Below are positions 1-6,357 of a stretch of 7,405 bases of DNA, in pieces. How positions within the stretch are numbered: the first letter of the stretch is position 1; the number at the start of each line of letters is the position of its first letter. The DNA comes from CAYSVN01 sp964434585. GTDB lineage: Bacteria > Patescibacteriota > Gracilibacteria > Peribacterales > Peribacteraceae. The DNA is taken from positions 1 through 7,405 of the forward strand of contig CAYSVN010000061.1 of assembly GCA_964434585.1 (NCBI GenBank), read 5' to 3'. The translations under genes and the position numbers were made by a program. The notes below the pieces were generated by a model. It made no database searches, was not told where the DNA came from, and was given only the letters and a program-made list of their open reading frames with translations.

Positions 1-20
1 ATAAATAAAAGAGATAAGCT

Positions 21-112
21 TTATAGACTTTGACGTGAACAGATAGCACAACACGAGAGAGTTTTGTTTGCCATGATTTTTTTGGTTCGTTTTTGCATCG
101 GCAAAAATGAAC
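21..112 (+). repeat. Dispersed structured repeat, copy 1 (3' part; may continue left of window)
   Basis: This stretch aligns with 6768-6862 over its whole length, with about eleven substitutions and three single-base indels (roughly 85% identity by eye). Shared blocks include TTATAGACTTTGACG, GCACAACACGAGA, CATGATTTTTTT and GGTTCGTTTTT. It ends in a hairpin, 85-96 pairing with 101-112 around an ATCG loop. In copy 2 the equivalent sequence is the 3' half of a larger fold. The matching 5' half here would lie left of base 1, so completeness cannot be judged. It sits 64 bases before the nucleotidyltransferase start. Strand is assigned by analogy with copy 2. Confidence 0.8.
85..112 (+). other. 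12-bp hairpin with ATCG loop (repeat copy 1)
   Basis: The arms are GTTCGTTTTTGC (85-96) and GCAAAAATGAAC (101-112). All twelve positions pair as RNA, with one G-U at 89/108. Compared with 6833-6862, the loop-closing pair is C-G here instead of U-A, and both arms have five T/A instead of six. No T-tract follows, so it is not a standard intrinsic terminator on this strand. Confidence 0.7.
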
Positions 113-142
113 AATATATCATCCATATATAACCTGGGTGGG

Positions 143-170
143 TTGTTATTTTCACTTAATAATGTATCAT
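143..170 (+). promoter_or_regulatory. Candidate sigma70-type promoter, possibly leaderless, for rmlA-like gene
   Basis: TTGTTA at 143-148 and TATCAT at 165-170 are 16 bases apart. Six bases separate the -10 from the ATG at 177, so transcription would begin at or next to the start codon. This favours the 177 start over the ATG at 162, which would lie upstream of the transcript. It is a consensus match by eye only. Confidence 0.4.
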
Positions 171-176
171 TTTGCT

Positions 177-956
177 ATGAAAGGACTCCTTATTTGCGGC
201 GGACTTGGTACGCGACTTAGACCCCTTACCGAGGTAACACATAAGAGCTTACTACCTGTGTACGATAAGCCGTTAATTATGTATCCACTGAATGTACTTG
301 TTAAAGCTGGTATTAAAGAAATTATGATTATTACCGCACCAGAACAAGCAGGGAAATTTATGCAATTTTTAGGAAGCGGAGAACGGTTTGGCTGTGAATT
401 TAGTTTCAGAATTCAAGAGCGACCAGGTGGCATTGCTCAGGTACTTGGCATGGCCGAAGCTTTTGCTGCTGGTGATAGCATCTGTGCTGTGTTAGGCGAT
501 AATATTTTCCTTGATGATTTAAGCGAAGACATTAAAGCTTTTAATGGTGGTGGGCATTTATTTGTAACAGAGGTGCCAGACCCAGAACGTTTTGGTGTGG
601 TAGAAATGAATAATGGTAAAGTTGTGTCAGTAGAAGAAAAGCCTAAGAATCCTAAAAGTAATTTAGCTGGTACTGGTTGCTACGTTTACGATAACCGTTG
701 TTTCGAGGTTGTACGCAACCTAAAGCCTTCTTACCGTGGAGAATTAGAAATTACCGATGTTAATAAATGGTACCTAGACCAAGGTGAGTTGCAGGCTTCT
801 GTACTACAAAAATACTGGATTGATGCCGGTACGTTTGATAGCTTACTTGATGCTAGTAATGCTATCTATGCAGAAAAAAAACAATCATTACAAGAAAATA
901 GCAGCAGTATAGATACTGTTAGTAAGAAACAAGAGAACGCATCTGTCACGGCCTAA
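177..956 (+). CDS. rfbA: Glucose-1-phosphate thymidylyltransferase-like sugar nucleotidyltransferase (RmlA/RfbA type)
   Basis: The cytoplasmic enzyme of this family joins a sugar 1-phosphate to a nucleoside triphosphate, classically making dTDP-glucose for dTDP-rhamnose and surface polysaccharides. The N-terminal GGLGTRLRPLT (residues 8-18), Lys23 in HKSLLPV, and KP at 31-32 form the nucleotide-binding signature. QERPGGIAQ (80-88), LGDNIF (106-111, with the metal-binding Asp108), EKP (154-156), RGELEITD (from 187) and WIDAGT (214-219) follow in family order. At 259 residues it is shorter than the roughly 290 of enterobacterial RmlA, and the last 25 or so are a polar Ser/Gln/Lys tail. ATG 177 gives the canonical MKGLLICGG start; ATG 162 and GTG 138 are in frame but less likely. 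No rmlB, C or D gene is in view, so exact sugar and base specificity is inferred. Confidence 0.85.
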   Translation: MKGLLICGGLGTRLRPLTEVTHKSLLPVYDKPLIMYPLNVLVKAGIKEIMIITAPEQAGKFMQFLGSGERFGCEFSFRIQERPGGIAQVLGMAEAFAAGDSICAVLGDNIFLDDLSEDIKAFNGGGHLFVTEVPDPERFGVVEMNNGKVVSVEEKPKNPKSNLAGTGCYVYDNRCFEVVRNLKPSYRGELEITDVNKWYLDQGELQASVLQKYWIDAGTFDSLLDASNAIYAEKKQSLQENSSSIDTVSKKQENASVTA

Positions 957-1016
957 GTATTTTCAAACAACATGTAAGCCAGTAGTATTGTTTTATATTA
1001 CTTTCCTTATTTTTTT

Positions 1017-1853
1017 ATGAATACTCCCCCTCTTTCGTATGGTAGCGCCTTAAGCCTTACGATTAATAACTTTAAAAGGCTTTTGCCAAAATTTATTATT
1101 GGTGCTCTTGTCTTTGGTATTATTATGGCACTTGTGCAAAGTAATTTTGCTCCTAACCCTGCTGCAATGCTAGGTGGTGACCTTGGTGCACTAATGGCAG
1201 CTAGTGAAAATGGTGATCCAGAAGCGATGGCTAATGCGCTTGCAGCTATGGAAAACAGTGGATCACTAGACCTTGACCCTGCAGCTATGGCAGGCATGGC
1301 TAGCACAACTATGTTGTTCTTTTTATTTATTATGGCTATTAACGCCCTAGCAACACTGTACTACTTTAATGTTAGCCTTGGTGCCAGCGGTACATTTGGT
1401 GATGTTATAAAAGTATCACTAAAGAAACTACTACCATATATTGGCTTAGTTATTGTGCTTGGTATTATCTCGTTTATTTGGGTACCACTACTTGGTATTA
1501 TTATTGCCATTGCTGTTATGCCTAAGCTGATGTTTTCTGTCATGATTTTACTGCACGAAAATAAAGGTGTGGTTGATAGTATTAAAGCAAGCTGGAAACG
1601 TACCAATGGTTATTGGTTACCAATTTTTGGCTATACGATTCTTACTGTTATTTTAATGGCAATTGTATCTATTGTTATTATTGCTGTACTTGGATTTATT
1701 CCTGGTGGCATGTATCTTTCTGCAATTGTTTCACAATTACTCCAAGCCTTTATGGTGGTGTTTATTGTTGTAATGGGTACGCTTATCTTTGCACATCCAA
1801 AAGCAACGGTTGCTACTAGTACTCCTGTAGCACCAGTAGAAACAACTTCTTAA
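1017..1853 (+). CDS. Hypothetical polytopic membrane protein with Ala/Met-rich loop
   Basis: I do not recognise this 278-residue protein with certainty. About six hydrophobic helices are visible, near residues 25-41, 97-118, 138-157, 158-179, 203-227 and 232-258. Between the first two lies a roughly 55-residue acidic, Ala/Met/Asn-rich segment in which (N/D)P(A/E)AM recurs at 47, 67 and 87, exactly 20 residues apart. The segment VVDSIKASWKRTNGYWLPIFG (185-205), just before the fifth helix, resembles membrane proteins annotated as 'glycerophosphoryl diester phosphodiesterase membrane domain' or YciC-like; this is only a resemblance. The C-terminus is a Thr/Val/Pro-rich tail. ATG 1017 follows the pyrimidine-rich TTTCCTTATTTTTTT with no Shine-Dalgarno site. 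It lies 60 bases after the nucleotidyltransferase, but a functional link is not demonstrated. Confidence 0.8.
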   Translation: MNTPPLSYGSALSLTINNFKRLLPKFIIGALVFGIIMALVQSNFAPNPAAMLGGDLGALMAASENGDPEAMANALAAMENSGSLDLDPAAMAGMASTTMLFFLFIMAINALATLYYFNVSLGASGTFGDVIKVSLKKLLPYIGLVIVLGIISFIWVPLLGIIIAIAVMPKLMFSVMILLHENKGVVDSIKASWKRTNGYWLPIFGYTILTVILMAIVSIVIIAVLGFIPGGMYLSAIVSQLLQAFMVVFIVVMGTLIFAHPKATVATSTPVAPVETTS

Positions 1854-1863
1854 AAATTTACAG

Positions 1864-1881
1864 TAAAAAAATCATTTTTTA
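1864..1881. repeat. A/T-only short inverted repeat after the membrane protein gene
   Basis: TAAAAAA (1864-1870) and TTTTTTA (1875-1881) can pair around ATCA just after the membrane protein stop at 1853. With no G-C pairs, it would be a weak terminator at best. Confidence 0.3.
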
Positions 1882-1896
1882 GGTAATCAGAATTTC

Positions 1897-1943
1897 AGAA
1901 TATCAGGTCTCAATGCATACAGATTGTTGAGACCTGATATTCT
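1897..1943. repeat. Perfect 17-bp inverted repeat upstream of tsaC
   Basis: AGAATATCAGGTCTCAA (1897-1913) and its exact complement (1927-1943) flank a 13-base loop. As RNA this is a strong hairpin. No T-tract follows, so terminator activity is doubtful. An operator or attenuator role is possible, since the arms end close to the candidate tsaC promoter. The left arm can also pair with a second downstream arm at 1948-1960. Confidence 0.75.
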
Positions 1944-1944
1944 A

Positions 1945-1971
1945 TTGCCTGATATTCTGATATCCTAGTAT
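1945..1971 (+). promoter_or_regulatory. Candidate promoter for tsaC, possibly leaderless
   Basis: TTGCCT (1945-1950) and TAGTAT (1966-1971) are 15 bases apart, slightly short. Six bases separate the -10 from ATG 1978, the same geometry as the candidate promoter at 143-170. The repeat arm at 1948-1960 lies in the spacer, so a protein bound there would block the promoter. Matched by eye. Confidence 0.3.
1948..1960. repeat. Second copy of the right arm, competing for the same left arm
   Basis: CCTGATATTCTGA here is the exact reverse complement of 1895-1907. Its first eleven bases repeat 1933-1943 directly, 15 bases downstream. The left arm can therefore pair with either right arm but not both. 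On the left, TCAG also recurs every eight bases at 1887, 1895 and 1903. Confidence 0.65.
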
Positions 1972-1977
1972 TACCTT

Positions 1978-2738
1978 ATGTCAACACAACAAATAACAGC
2001 GGCCGTAGACCATCTTAAATCTGGAAATATCGTTTTGCATGCCACGGAAACATGTTATGGCTNNNNNNNNNNNNNNNNNNNNNNNNNNNNNNNNNNNNNN
2101 NNNNNNNNNNNNNNNNNNNNNNNNNNNNNNNNNNNNNNNNNNNNNNNNNNNNNNNNNNNNNNGACCATCTTAAATCTGGAAATATCGTTTTGCATGCCAC
2201 GGAAACATGTTATGGCTTTACGTGTGATATTACGAACCAGGCGGCGGTTAAACAATTGTTCGACTTAAAAAAACGCGGTTACTTAAAGCCTGTTAGCGCG
2301 TTATTTAGTAGTGTGGCCATGGCTCAGCAGTATGTACAGTGGAATGAAACTGCAAACCAATTAGCGCAAAAGCACTTACCGGGGCCGCTTACCATTATTT
2401 TACCACTACGCGAAGATGCTCCCTCATCACTTTATCCTACACCAAGTGGCGGTGGTACTATAGGTGTAAGAATCTCGAGTCACCCTACTGTTCTGGCTTT
2501 AGTACAACAATTTAACGGGCCACTTGTTACTACATCTGCTAACACTTCTGGCTCACCATGCTGCTACCGAGTAGAAGATGTGCTCAAACAATTTGGGCAA
2601 TACGTTACAGACCAGTATACTAATTTACCGTTCTTTGTTTTAGAGGATACCCCACTTGTTAATGCTCTTCCTTCTACCGTTGTGGATTGTACAAATAATA
2701 AGATGACAATAGTAAGAAATGGTGTTATTGAACTATAA
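1978..2738 (+). CDS. tsaC: Threonylcarbamoyl-AMP synthase (TsaC/YrdC/Sua5 family), interrupted by an assembly gap
   Basis: The family makes threonylcarbamoyl-AMP from threonine, bicarbonate and ATP, the first step of the universal t6A37 modification of ANN-decoding tRNAs, in the cytoplasm. Coding sequence is present at 1978-2062 and resumes in another frame at 2163 after 100 N. The same 55 bases occur on both sides, so joining 2062 to 2218 restores one uninterrupted 201-residue protein, the usual length for a single-domain TsaC. Family motifs in the joined protein are ATETCYG (22-28), a KKR...KP segment (46-53), LPGPLT (82-87), GVR (111-113), SANTSG (135-140) and PSTVVD (180-185). ATG 1978 has no Shine-Dalgarno site. 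The gene is probably intact in the organism; the break belongs to the assembly. Confidence 0.88.
2008..2062 (+). repeat. 55-base segment duplicated across the gap (left copy)
   Basis: This segment, beginning GACCATCTTAAATCTGG and ending CATGTTATGGCT, is identical to 2163-2217 and abuts the N run directly. Both copies are in the same codon phase of tsaC (DHLKSG... to ...ETCYG). It is best explained as the shared end of two contigs. Confidence 0.9.
2063..2162. other. Assembly gap: exactly 100 N
   Basis: A run of exactly 100 N is a conventional placeholder for a gap of unknown size. The identical 55-base flanks imply that the real gap is negative, meaning the contigs overlap. About 155 bases of this window (100 N plus one copy of the overlap) probably do not exist in the genome. 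Confidence 0.95.
2163..2217 (+). repeat. 55-base segment duplicated across the gap (right copy)
   Basis: Identical over its full length to 2008-2062 and starting on the first base after the N run. The tsaC reading frame continues directly from its end with TTTACGTGTGATATTACG, encoding the next family residues. Confidence 0.9.
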
Positions 2739-2909
2739 ATTTATACAAAAGGCTTGGATTAGCGATACATCATCTGCCCCCACGTTGCCCCTACACGTTC
2801 GTACACCTTTTAAAAAGTATACTAAAAAACAGAACGATAGATCGCGCCAATGGTTCTTGGGTTCTGGGTATTGAAGACGAATTATAAATGAGGTACTCTT
2901 AAATGCACA

Positions 2910-2925
2910 CCACAATATATAGTAT
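2910..2925. promoter_or_regulatory. NrdR-type box 1
   Basis: CCACAATATATAGTAT matches the palindromic NrdR box (ACACwATATmTTGTGT-like) in its core ACAATATATAGT. NrdR is the Zn-ribbon/ATP-cone repressor of ribonucleotide reductase operons and usually binds two boxes. The centre of this box is 33 bp, about three helical turns, before that of the second. An alternative reading is a TATAGT -10 at 2918-2923, which may also be true. Confidence 0.65.
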
Positions 2926-2942
2926 TTCGCTTACCACGACAG

Positions 2943-2958
2943 ACACTACATCTTGTGT
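2943..2958. promoter_or_regulatory. NrdR-type box 2
   Basis: ACACTACATCTTGTGT is a near-consensus NrdR box whose four outer bases on each side (ACAC/GTGT) are perfectly palindromic. It is placed 33 bases before the nrdB ATG, phased with box 1. The promoter it would control is not clear; a weak TTTCGC (2925) / TACATC (2947) pair overlaps the box. Confidence 0.75.
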
Positions 2959-2991
2959 TTCCCTTCTAACCGTTTTTACCCCGTATTTACC

Positions 2992-4323
2992 ATGTCTGCC
3001 GCGTCTGCAACTACTAAAACTCCTACAAATACCACTACTGATTCTCTCGCTATTATCGATAGAGATGGTAACAGTCACTCATTTGACCCTTACCGTATTA
3101 AACGTGCTATTGAGCTTGCTTTTAAGAGCGTACACAACATTGCTCCTGACGGTGAACTTAATGACACACTTACAACATCGGTTGATACTATTACCAGAGC
3201 GGTTAGTTTATATTTAATCCAAAATTACAAAGAGATTAAAGTAGAAGCGATTCAAGATGTAGTTGAGCAAGAATTAATGCGTCAAGAATATTACGAAGTT
3301 GCAAAAGCATACATTGTGTACCGAAATACTCGTGCTACTGAGCGCCAACGTGATATTTTTAGTAAGCGTCTTAACCTTAAGCCTTACGAATACCCAGAAT
3401 TACTTGAGTACAACGATGCTATTCGTCACTCATACTGGATTCACACTGAATTTAACTTTACAAGCGATGTTCAAGACTTTAAAGCTCGTATTAACGATGT
3501 TGAGCGAAGTGCTATTACCAATACTATGCTAGCGATTTCCCAAATTGAAGTTGCCGTTAAAACATTCTGGGGAGATGTTTACAAAAAAATGCCAAAACCA
3601 GAAATTGGTGCAATCGGTGCTACGTTTGCAGAAAGTGAAGTTCGTCACCACGATGCATACTCTCACCTACTAGAAATTCTTGGTCTTAATGAAGAATTCT
3701 CTAAGTTAAAAGACAACCCTGTTATTATGAAGCGTGTAAACTATCTAGAAGATGCTCTACGTCACGCACGTAGTGATGACAATAAAGAATATACTGAGTC
3801 TATTTTACTTTTTGCTCTCTTTATTGAGCATGTTTCATTGTTTTCTCAGTTCTTTATTATGATGGCCTTTAATAAACACCGCGACCGTCTTAAAGGTGTT
3901 TCAAACGTAGTAGAGGCTACTTCTAAAGAAGAGCAGATTCATGGAAACTTTGGAATTGATCTTATTAAAATTGTTAAAGAAGAAAACCCAAGTTGGTTTA
4001 ATCATGAACATTCAGCTCGCGTTCAAGACCTTTGCCGTAAAGCGCTTGATGCAGAGTCAGAAGTTATTGATTGGATTTTTGAGGCTGGCGAACTTGATTT
4101 CCTACCAAAAGCTACTGTTAAAGAATTTATTAAAAACCGATTTAATATGTCTCTTAAGAGCATTGGTATTGAGCCAGTATTTGAAACTGACGCCGAAATT
4201 CTTAAGGAGTCAGATTGGTTTGATGATGAAATTATTGGCACAAAACATGGAGATTTCTTTGTTAAACGTTCTATTAACTACAATAAACGTAGTAAGAGCA
4301 TTACGGTTGATGACCTTTTCTAA
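2992..4323 (+). CDS. nrdB: Class I ribonucleotide reductase radical-generating subunit with N-terminal ATP-cone
   Basis: The beta subunit holds the dimetal/tyrosyl cofactor that starts radical chemistry for ribonucleotide reduction. Residues 18-113 (IIDRDGNSHSFDPYRIKRAI to YIVYRNTR) form an ATP-cone, a domain usually found on the alpha subunit. The ferritin-like domain follows, with candidate metal ligands Glu186 (QIEVAVKTFW), Glu216 and His219 (EVRH), Glu279 (IEHVSLFSQF), and Glu314 and His317 (EEQIH). Tyr223 sits seven residues after Glu216, like the radical Tyr122 after Glu115 in E. coli. The 443-residue length equals an ordinary beta subunit plus one cone. The C-terminal tail ends SITVDDLF. 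ATG 2992 is chosen because the in-frame TTG at 2953 lies inside an NrdR box. NrdA follows 72 bases downstream. Beta subunits with fused cones are known in some Bacteroidetes, where dATP inhibits through this subunit. Confidence 0.93.
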   Translation: MSAASATTKTPTNTTTDSLAIIDRDGNSHSFDPYRIKRAIELAFKSVHNIAPDGELNDTLTTSVDTITRAVSLYLIQNYKEIKVEAIQDVVEQELMRQEYYEVAKAYIVYRNTRATERQRDIFSKRLNLKPYEYPELLEYNDAIRHSYWIHTEFNFTSDVQDFKARINDVERSAITNTMLAISQIEVAVKTFWGDVYKKMPKPEIGAIGATFAESEVRHHDAYSHLLEILGLNEEFSKLKDNPVIMKRVNYLEDALRHARSDDNKEYTESILLFALFIEHVSLFSQFFIMMAFNKHRDRLKGVSNVVEATSKEEQIHGNFGIDLIKIVKEENPSWFNHEHSARVQDLCRKALDAESEVIDWIFEAGELDFLPKATVKEFIKNRFNMSLKSIGIEPVFETDAEILKESDWFDDEIIGTKHGDFFVKRSINYNKRSKSITVDDLF

Positions 4324-4395
4324 CACAATTTTTTAATTCTTGTTCTATTGCGCGTTGGCGTTGTTGAACCTCTTTCCACCTTCCCCTTTTACCCT

Positions 4396-6066
4396 ATGTA
4401 CTGGTTAACCGATTATACGCGTCAATTCTTAGATCACGGCTATTTAGTTGATGATATGACGCCCGAAGAACGTATTCGTATTATTGCTGACCGTGCGGAG
4501 GAAATTAACGGTATTGAAGGTTTTGCGGATAAGTTTTTTGACTACATGTCTCGTGGTTGGTACTCACTTGCTTCACCAGTTTGGTCTAACTTTGGTAATG
4601 ATCGTGGACTGCCTATTAGTTGTTTTGGTAGCTATATTGAAGATGACATGGGTGAAATTTTATACACGCAAGCAGAAGTAGGAATGATGAGTAAGCTTGG
4701 CGGTGGAACTTCTGCTTATTTTGGAGCCCTGCGTGAACGTGGCGCTGCTATTAATAAAAATGGTCAGTCTTCTGGCTCAGTACACTTTATGCAACTACTT
4801 GATAAAATGATTGATGTGGTTAGCCAAGGTGCTACCCGCCGTGGACAGTGTGCGCCTTACTTACCATTAGAACACCCAGATGCTGATGAATTTTTAAATG
4901 TTGGAACTGAAGGACACCCTATCCAAAAACTAACCCACGGTGTGACTGTTGGTGACCAGTGGATGCAGGAAATGATTGATGGTGACCAGGATAAACGTAA
5001 GCTATGGGCGAAGGTTATTCAGCGTCGTGGTGAAATTGGTTACCCTTACATTTTATTTAGCGATAATGTTAACAATTACACTGTTGATGTTTATAAGGAT
5101 AAAGACATGAAAATTTGGGCTAGTAACCTTTGTACCGAAATTATGCTTCCAAGTAAGCAAGATGAATCGTTTGTATGTGTACTGAGTTCTATTAACGTAC
5201 TACATTACGATGACTGGAAAGACACTGATGCTGTAGAAACTATGATTTACTTTTTAGATGCTATTATTACGGAGTTTTTAGAAAAACTAGAGGTTTACCG
5301 CGATAGCGAAAGTACTGAAGATAACCGTACATTCCAATTTATGGAGCGTGCTTATAACTTTGCCAAGCGTCACCGTGCGCTTGGAATGGGAATCCTTGGG
5401 TGGCACTCACTACTGCAATCTAAAATGATGGCGTTTGAGAGCCGTGATGCAGCCAAGCTTAATGTAGAAATCTTTAAACATGTACAAACAAAGTCTTACG
5501 AAGCATCTGCAGCATTAGCCGAGAAGTTTGGTGAACCAGAAGTACTTAAAGGGTACGGTCGCCGTAATACTACAACTATGGCAGTTGCTCCTACTACATC
5601 GTCTGCGTTTATTTTGGGACAAGTGTCACAAGGCATTGAGCCTATTTGGAGTAACTGTTACGTTAAAGATTTGCAATTTATTAAGGCTACTATTAAAAAT
5701 CCACTTCTAGAAAAACTTCTAGAAGAAAAAGGTAAAAATACCGATGAGGTATGGAAAGATATTCGTAACCACGATGGTTCTGTACAACATTGTGACTTCC
5801 TTAGTGATGAAGAGAAAGAAGTCTTTAAAACTTACCCAGAGCTAGATCAAATGGCTATTATTAACCAAGCGGCTACACGTCAAAAATTTATTGACCAAGG
5901 ACAATCACTTAACGTTATTATCCACCCAGATACTCCAGCTAAGGATATTAACGAACTTTATATTGCAGCCTGGAAACTTGGTATTAAAACGCTTTACTAC
6001 CAACACAGCATGAACGCAGCTCAGCAGTTAAACCTCAAAAAAGTTTGCGCTGCTTGTGAGGGATAA
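4396..6066 (+). CDS. nrdA: Class I ribonucleotide reductase catalytic (alpha) subunit, short form without ATP-cone
   Basis: This subunit reduces ribonucleoside diphosphates to deoxyribonucleotides using the radical supplied by NrdB. The catalytic set is complete: Cys76 (PISCFGSY) and Cys261 (SFVCVLSSIN) as the reducing pair, Asn244-x-Cys246-x-Glu248 (SNLCTE) at the active site, Tyr534-Tyr535 (KTLYYQHS) on the radical path, and the C-terminal relay pair Cys551/Cys554 (VCAACEG). Its 556 residues are much shorter than E. coli NrdA (about 760), and no ATP-cone precedes the catalytic domain, which begins at once with MYWLTDYTRQFLDHGYL. ATG 4396 is preferred over the upstream in-frame TTG at 4348 because family members start near this motif. 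The leader CTTTCCACCTTCCCCTTTT is pyrimidine-rich with no Shine-Dalgarno site. It is presumably co-transcribed with nrdB. Confidence 0.95.
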   Translation: MYWLTDYTRQFLDHGYLVDDMTPEERIRIIADRAEEINGIEGFADKFFDYMSRGWYSLASPVWSNFGNDRGLPISCFGSYIEDDMGEILYTQAEVGMMSKLGGGTSAYFGALRERGAAINKNGQSSGSVHFMQLLDKMIDVVSQGATRRGQCAPYLPLEHPDADEFLNVGTEGHPIQKLTHGVTVGDQWMQEMIDGDQDKRKLWAKVIQRRGEIGYPYILFSDNVNNYTVDVYKDKDMKIWASNLCTEIMLPSKQDESFVCVLSSINVLHYDDWKDTDAVETMIYFLDAIITEFLEKLEVYRDSESTEDNRTFQFMERAYNFAKRHRALGMGILGWHSLLQSKMMAFESRDAAKLNVEIFKHVQTKSYEASAALAEKFGEPEVLKGYGRRNTTTMAVAPTTSSAFILGQVSQGIEPIWSNCYVKDLQFIKATIKNPLLEKLLEEKGKNTDEVWKDIRNHDGSVQHCDFLSDEEKEVFKTYPELDQMAIINQAATRQKFIDQGQSLNVIIHPDTPAKDINELYIAAWKLGIKTLYYQHSMNAAQQLNLKKVCAACEG

Positions 6067-6170
6067 ATAAAATCAATATTACTGTATTTGAAACTGCCTC
6101 CTGCCCTCCCCAAATTACAACTACCTCCTACTACTATATGATTTACAAACCTAAAATTGGCTACAAATGA

Positions 6171-6207
6171 AAAAGATGCGTAAACCGCTAGGATCGACGC
6201 ATCTTTT
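6171..6207 (+). terminator. Intrinsic terminator-like hairpin after nrdA
   Basis: AAAAGATGCGT (6171-6181) and ACGCATCTTTT (6197-6207) are perfect complements around a 15-base loop. The T run is only four bases before CC, so it is modest in this direction; the A run on the left makes it potentially bidirectional. It lies about 105 bases after the nrdA stop, consistent with ending the nrdBA transcript. Confidence 0.6.
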
Positions 6208-6258
6208 CCTGCAACACTTAAATGAATAAATGTTTGATCGCATACATATTTAAGCAGG
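6208..6258. repeat. Second imperfect stem directly after the terminator
   Basis: CCTGC (6208-6212) pairs with GCAGG (6254-6258). After a bulge, TTAAAT (6218-6223) pairs with ATTTAA (6248-6253), and ATGT (6230-6233) with ACAT (6244-6247). Together with the preceding hairpin this makes a compact structured 3' region; I cannot assign a function. Confidence 0.4.
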
Positions 6259-6357
6259 TTTAAAGAATCGTAGCAAACTTTTTGTTTTTTACTCACATAT
6301 TTTTTATGTACACATATTTCAAAAAACATTTTTTTTATAACTTTAACCCACAATACT

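Noticed and set aside
2008..2217. A genuine tandem duplication inside tsaC
   Set aside because: The two copies are identical, stop exactly at a 100-N placeholder, and collapsing them gives a perfect family-length protein; an assembly overlap explains everything.
2733..2915. Small - strand reading frame of 60 codons between tsaC and nrdB
   Set aside because: It overlaps the NrdR box region and the tsaC end, shows no recognisable family, and has no start signal; probably chance.
2953..2991. Upstream TTG start for nrdB adding 13 residues
   Set aside because: The extension is encoded partly by NrdR box 2 and is not family-like; ATG 2992 leads directly into the expected short N-terminus before the ATP-cone.
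4348..4395. Upstream TTG start for nrdA adding 16 residues
   Set aside because: The extra segment is pyrimidine-rich leader, and short NrdA proteins begin close to the MYWLTDYTRQFL motif.
6021..6353. A - strand reading frame of 110 codons after nrdA, with AGGAGG-like sequence on that strand
   Set aside because: It runs through the nrdA 3' end and two hairpins, has irregular composition, and the AGGAGG is not placed before its start.
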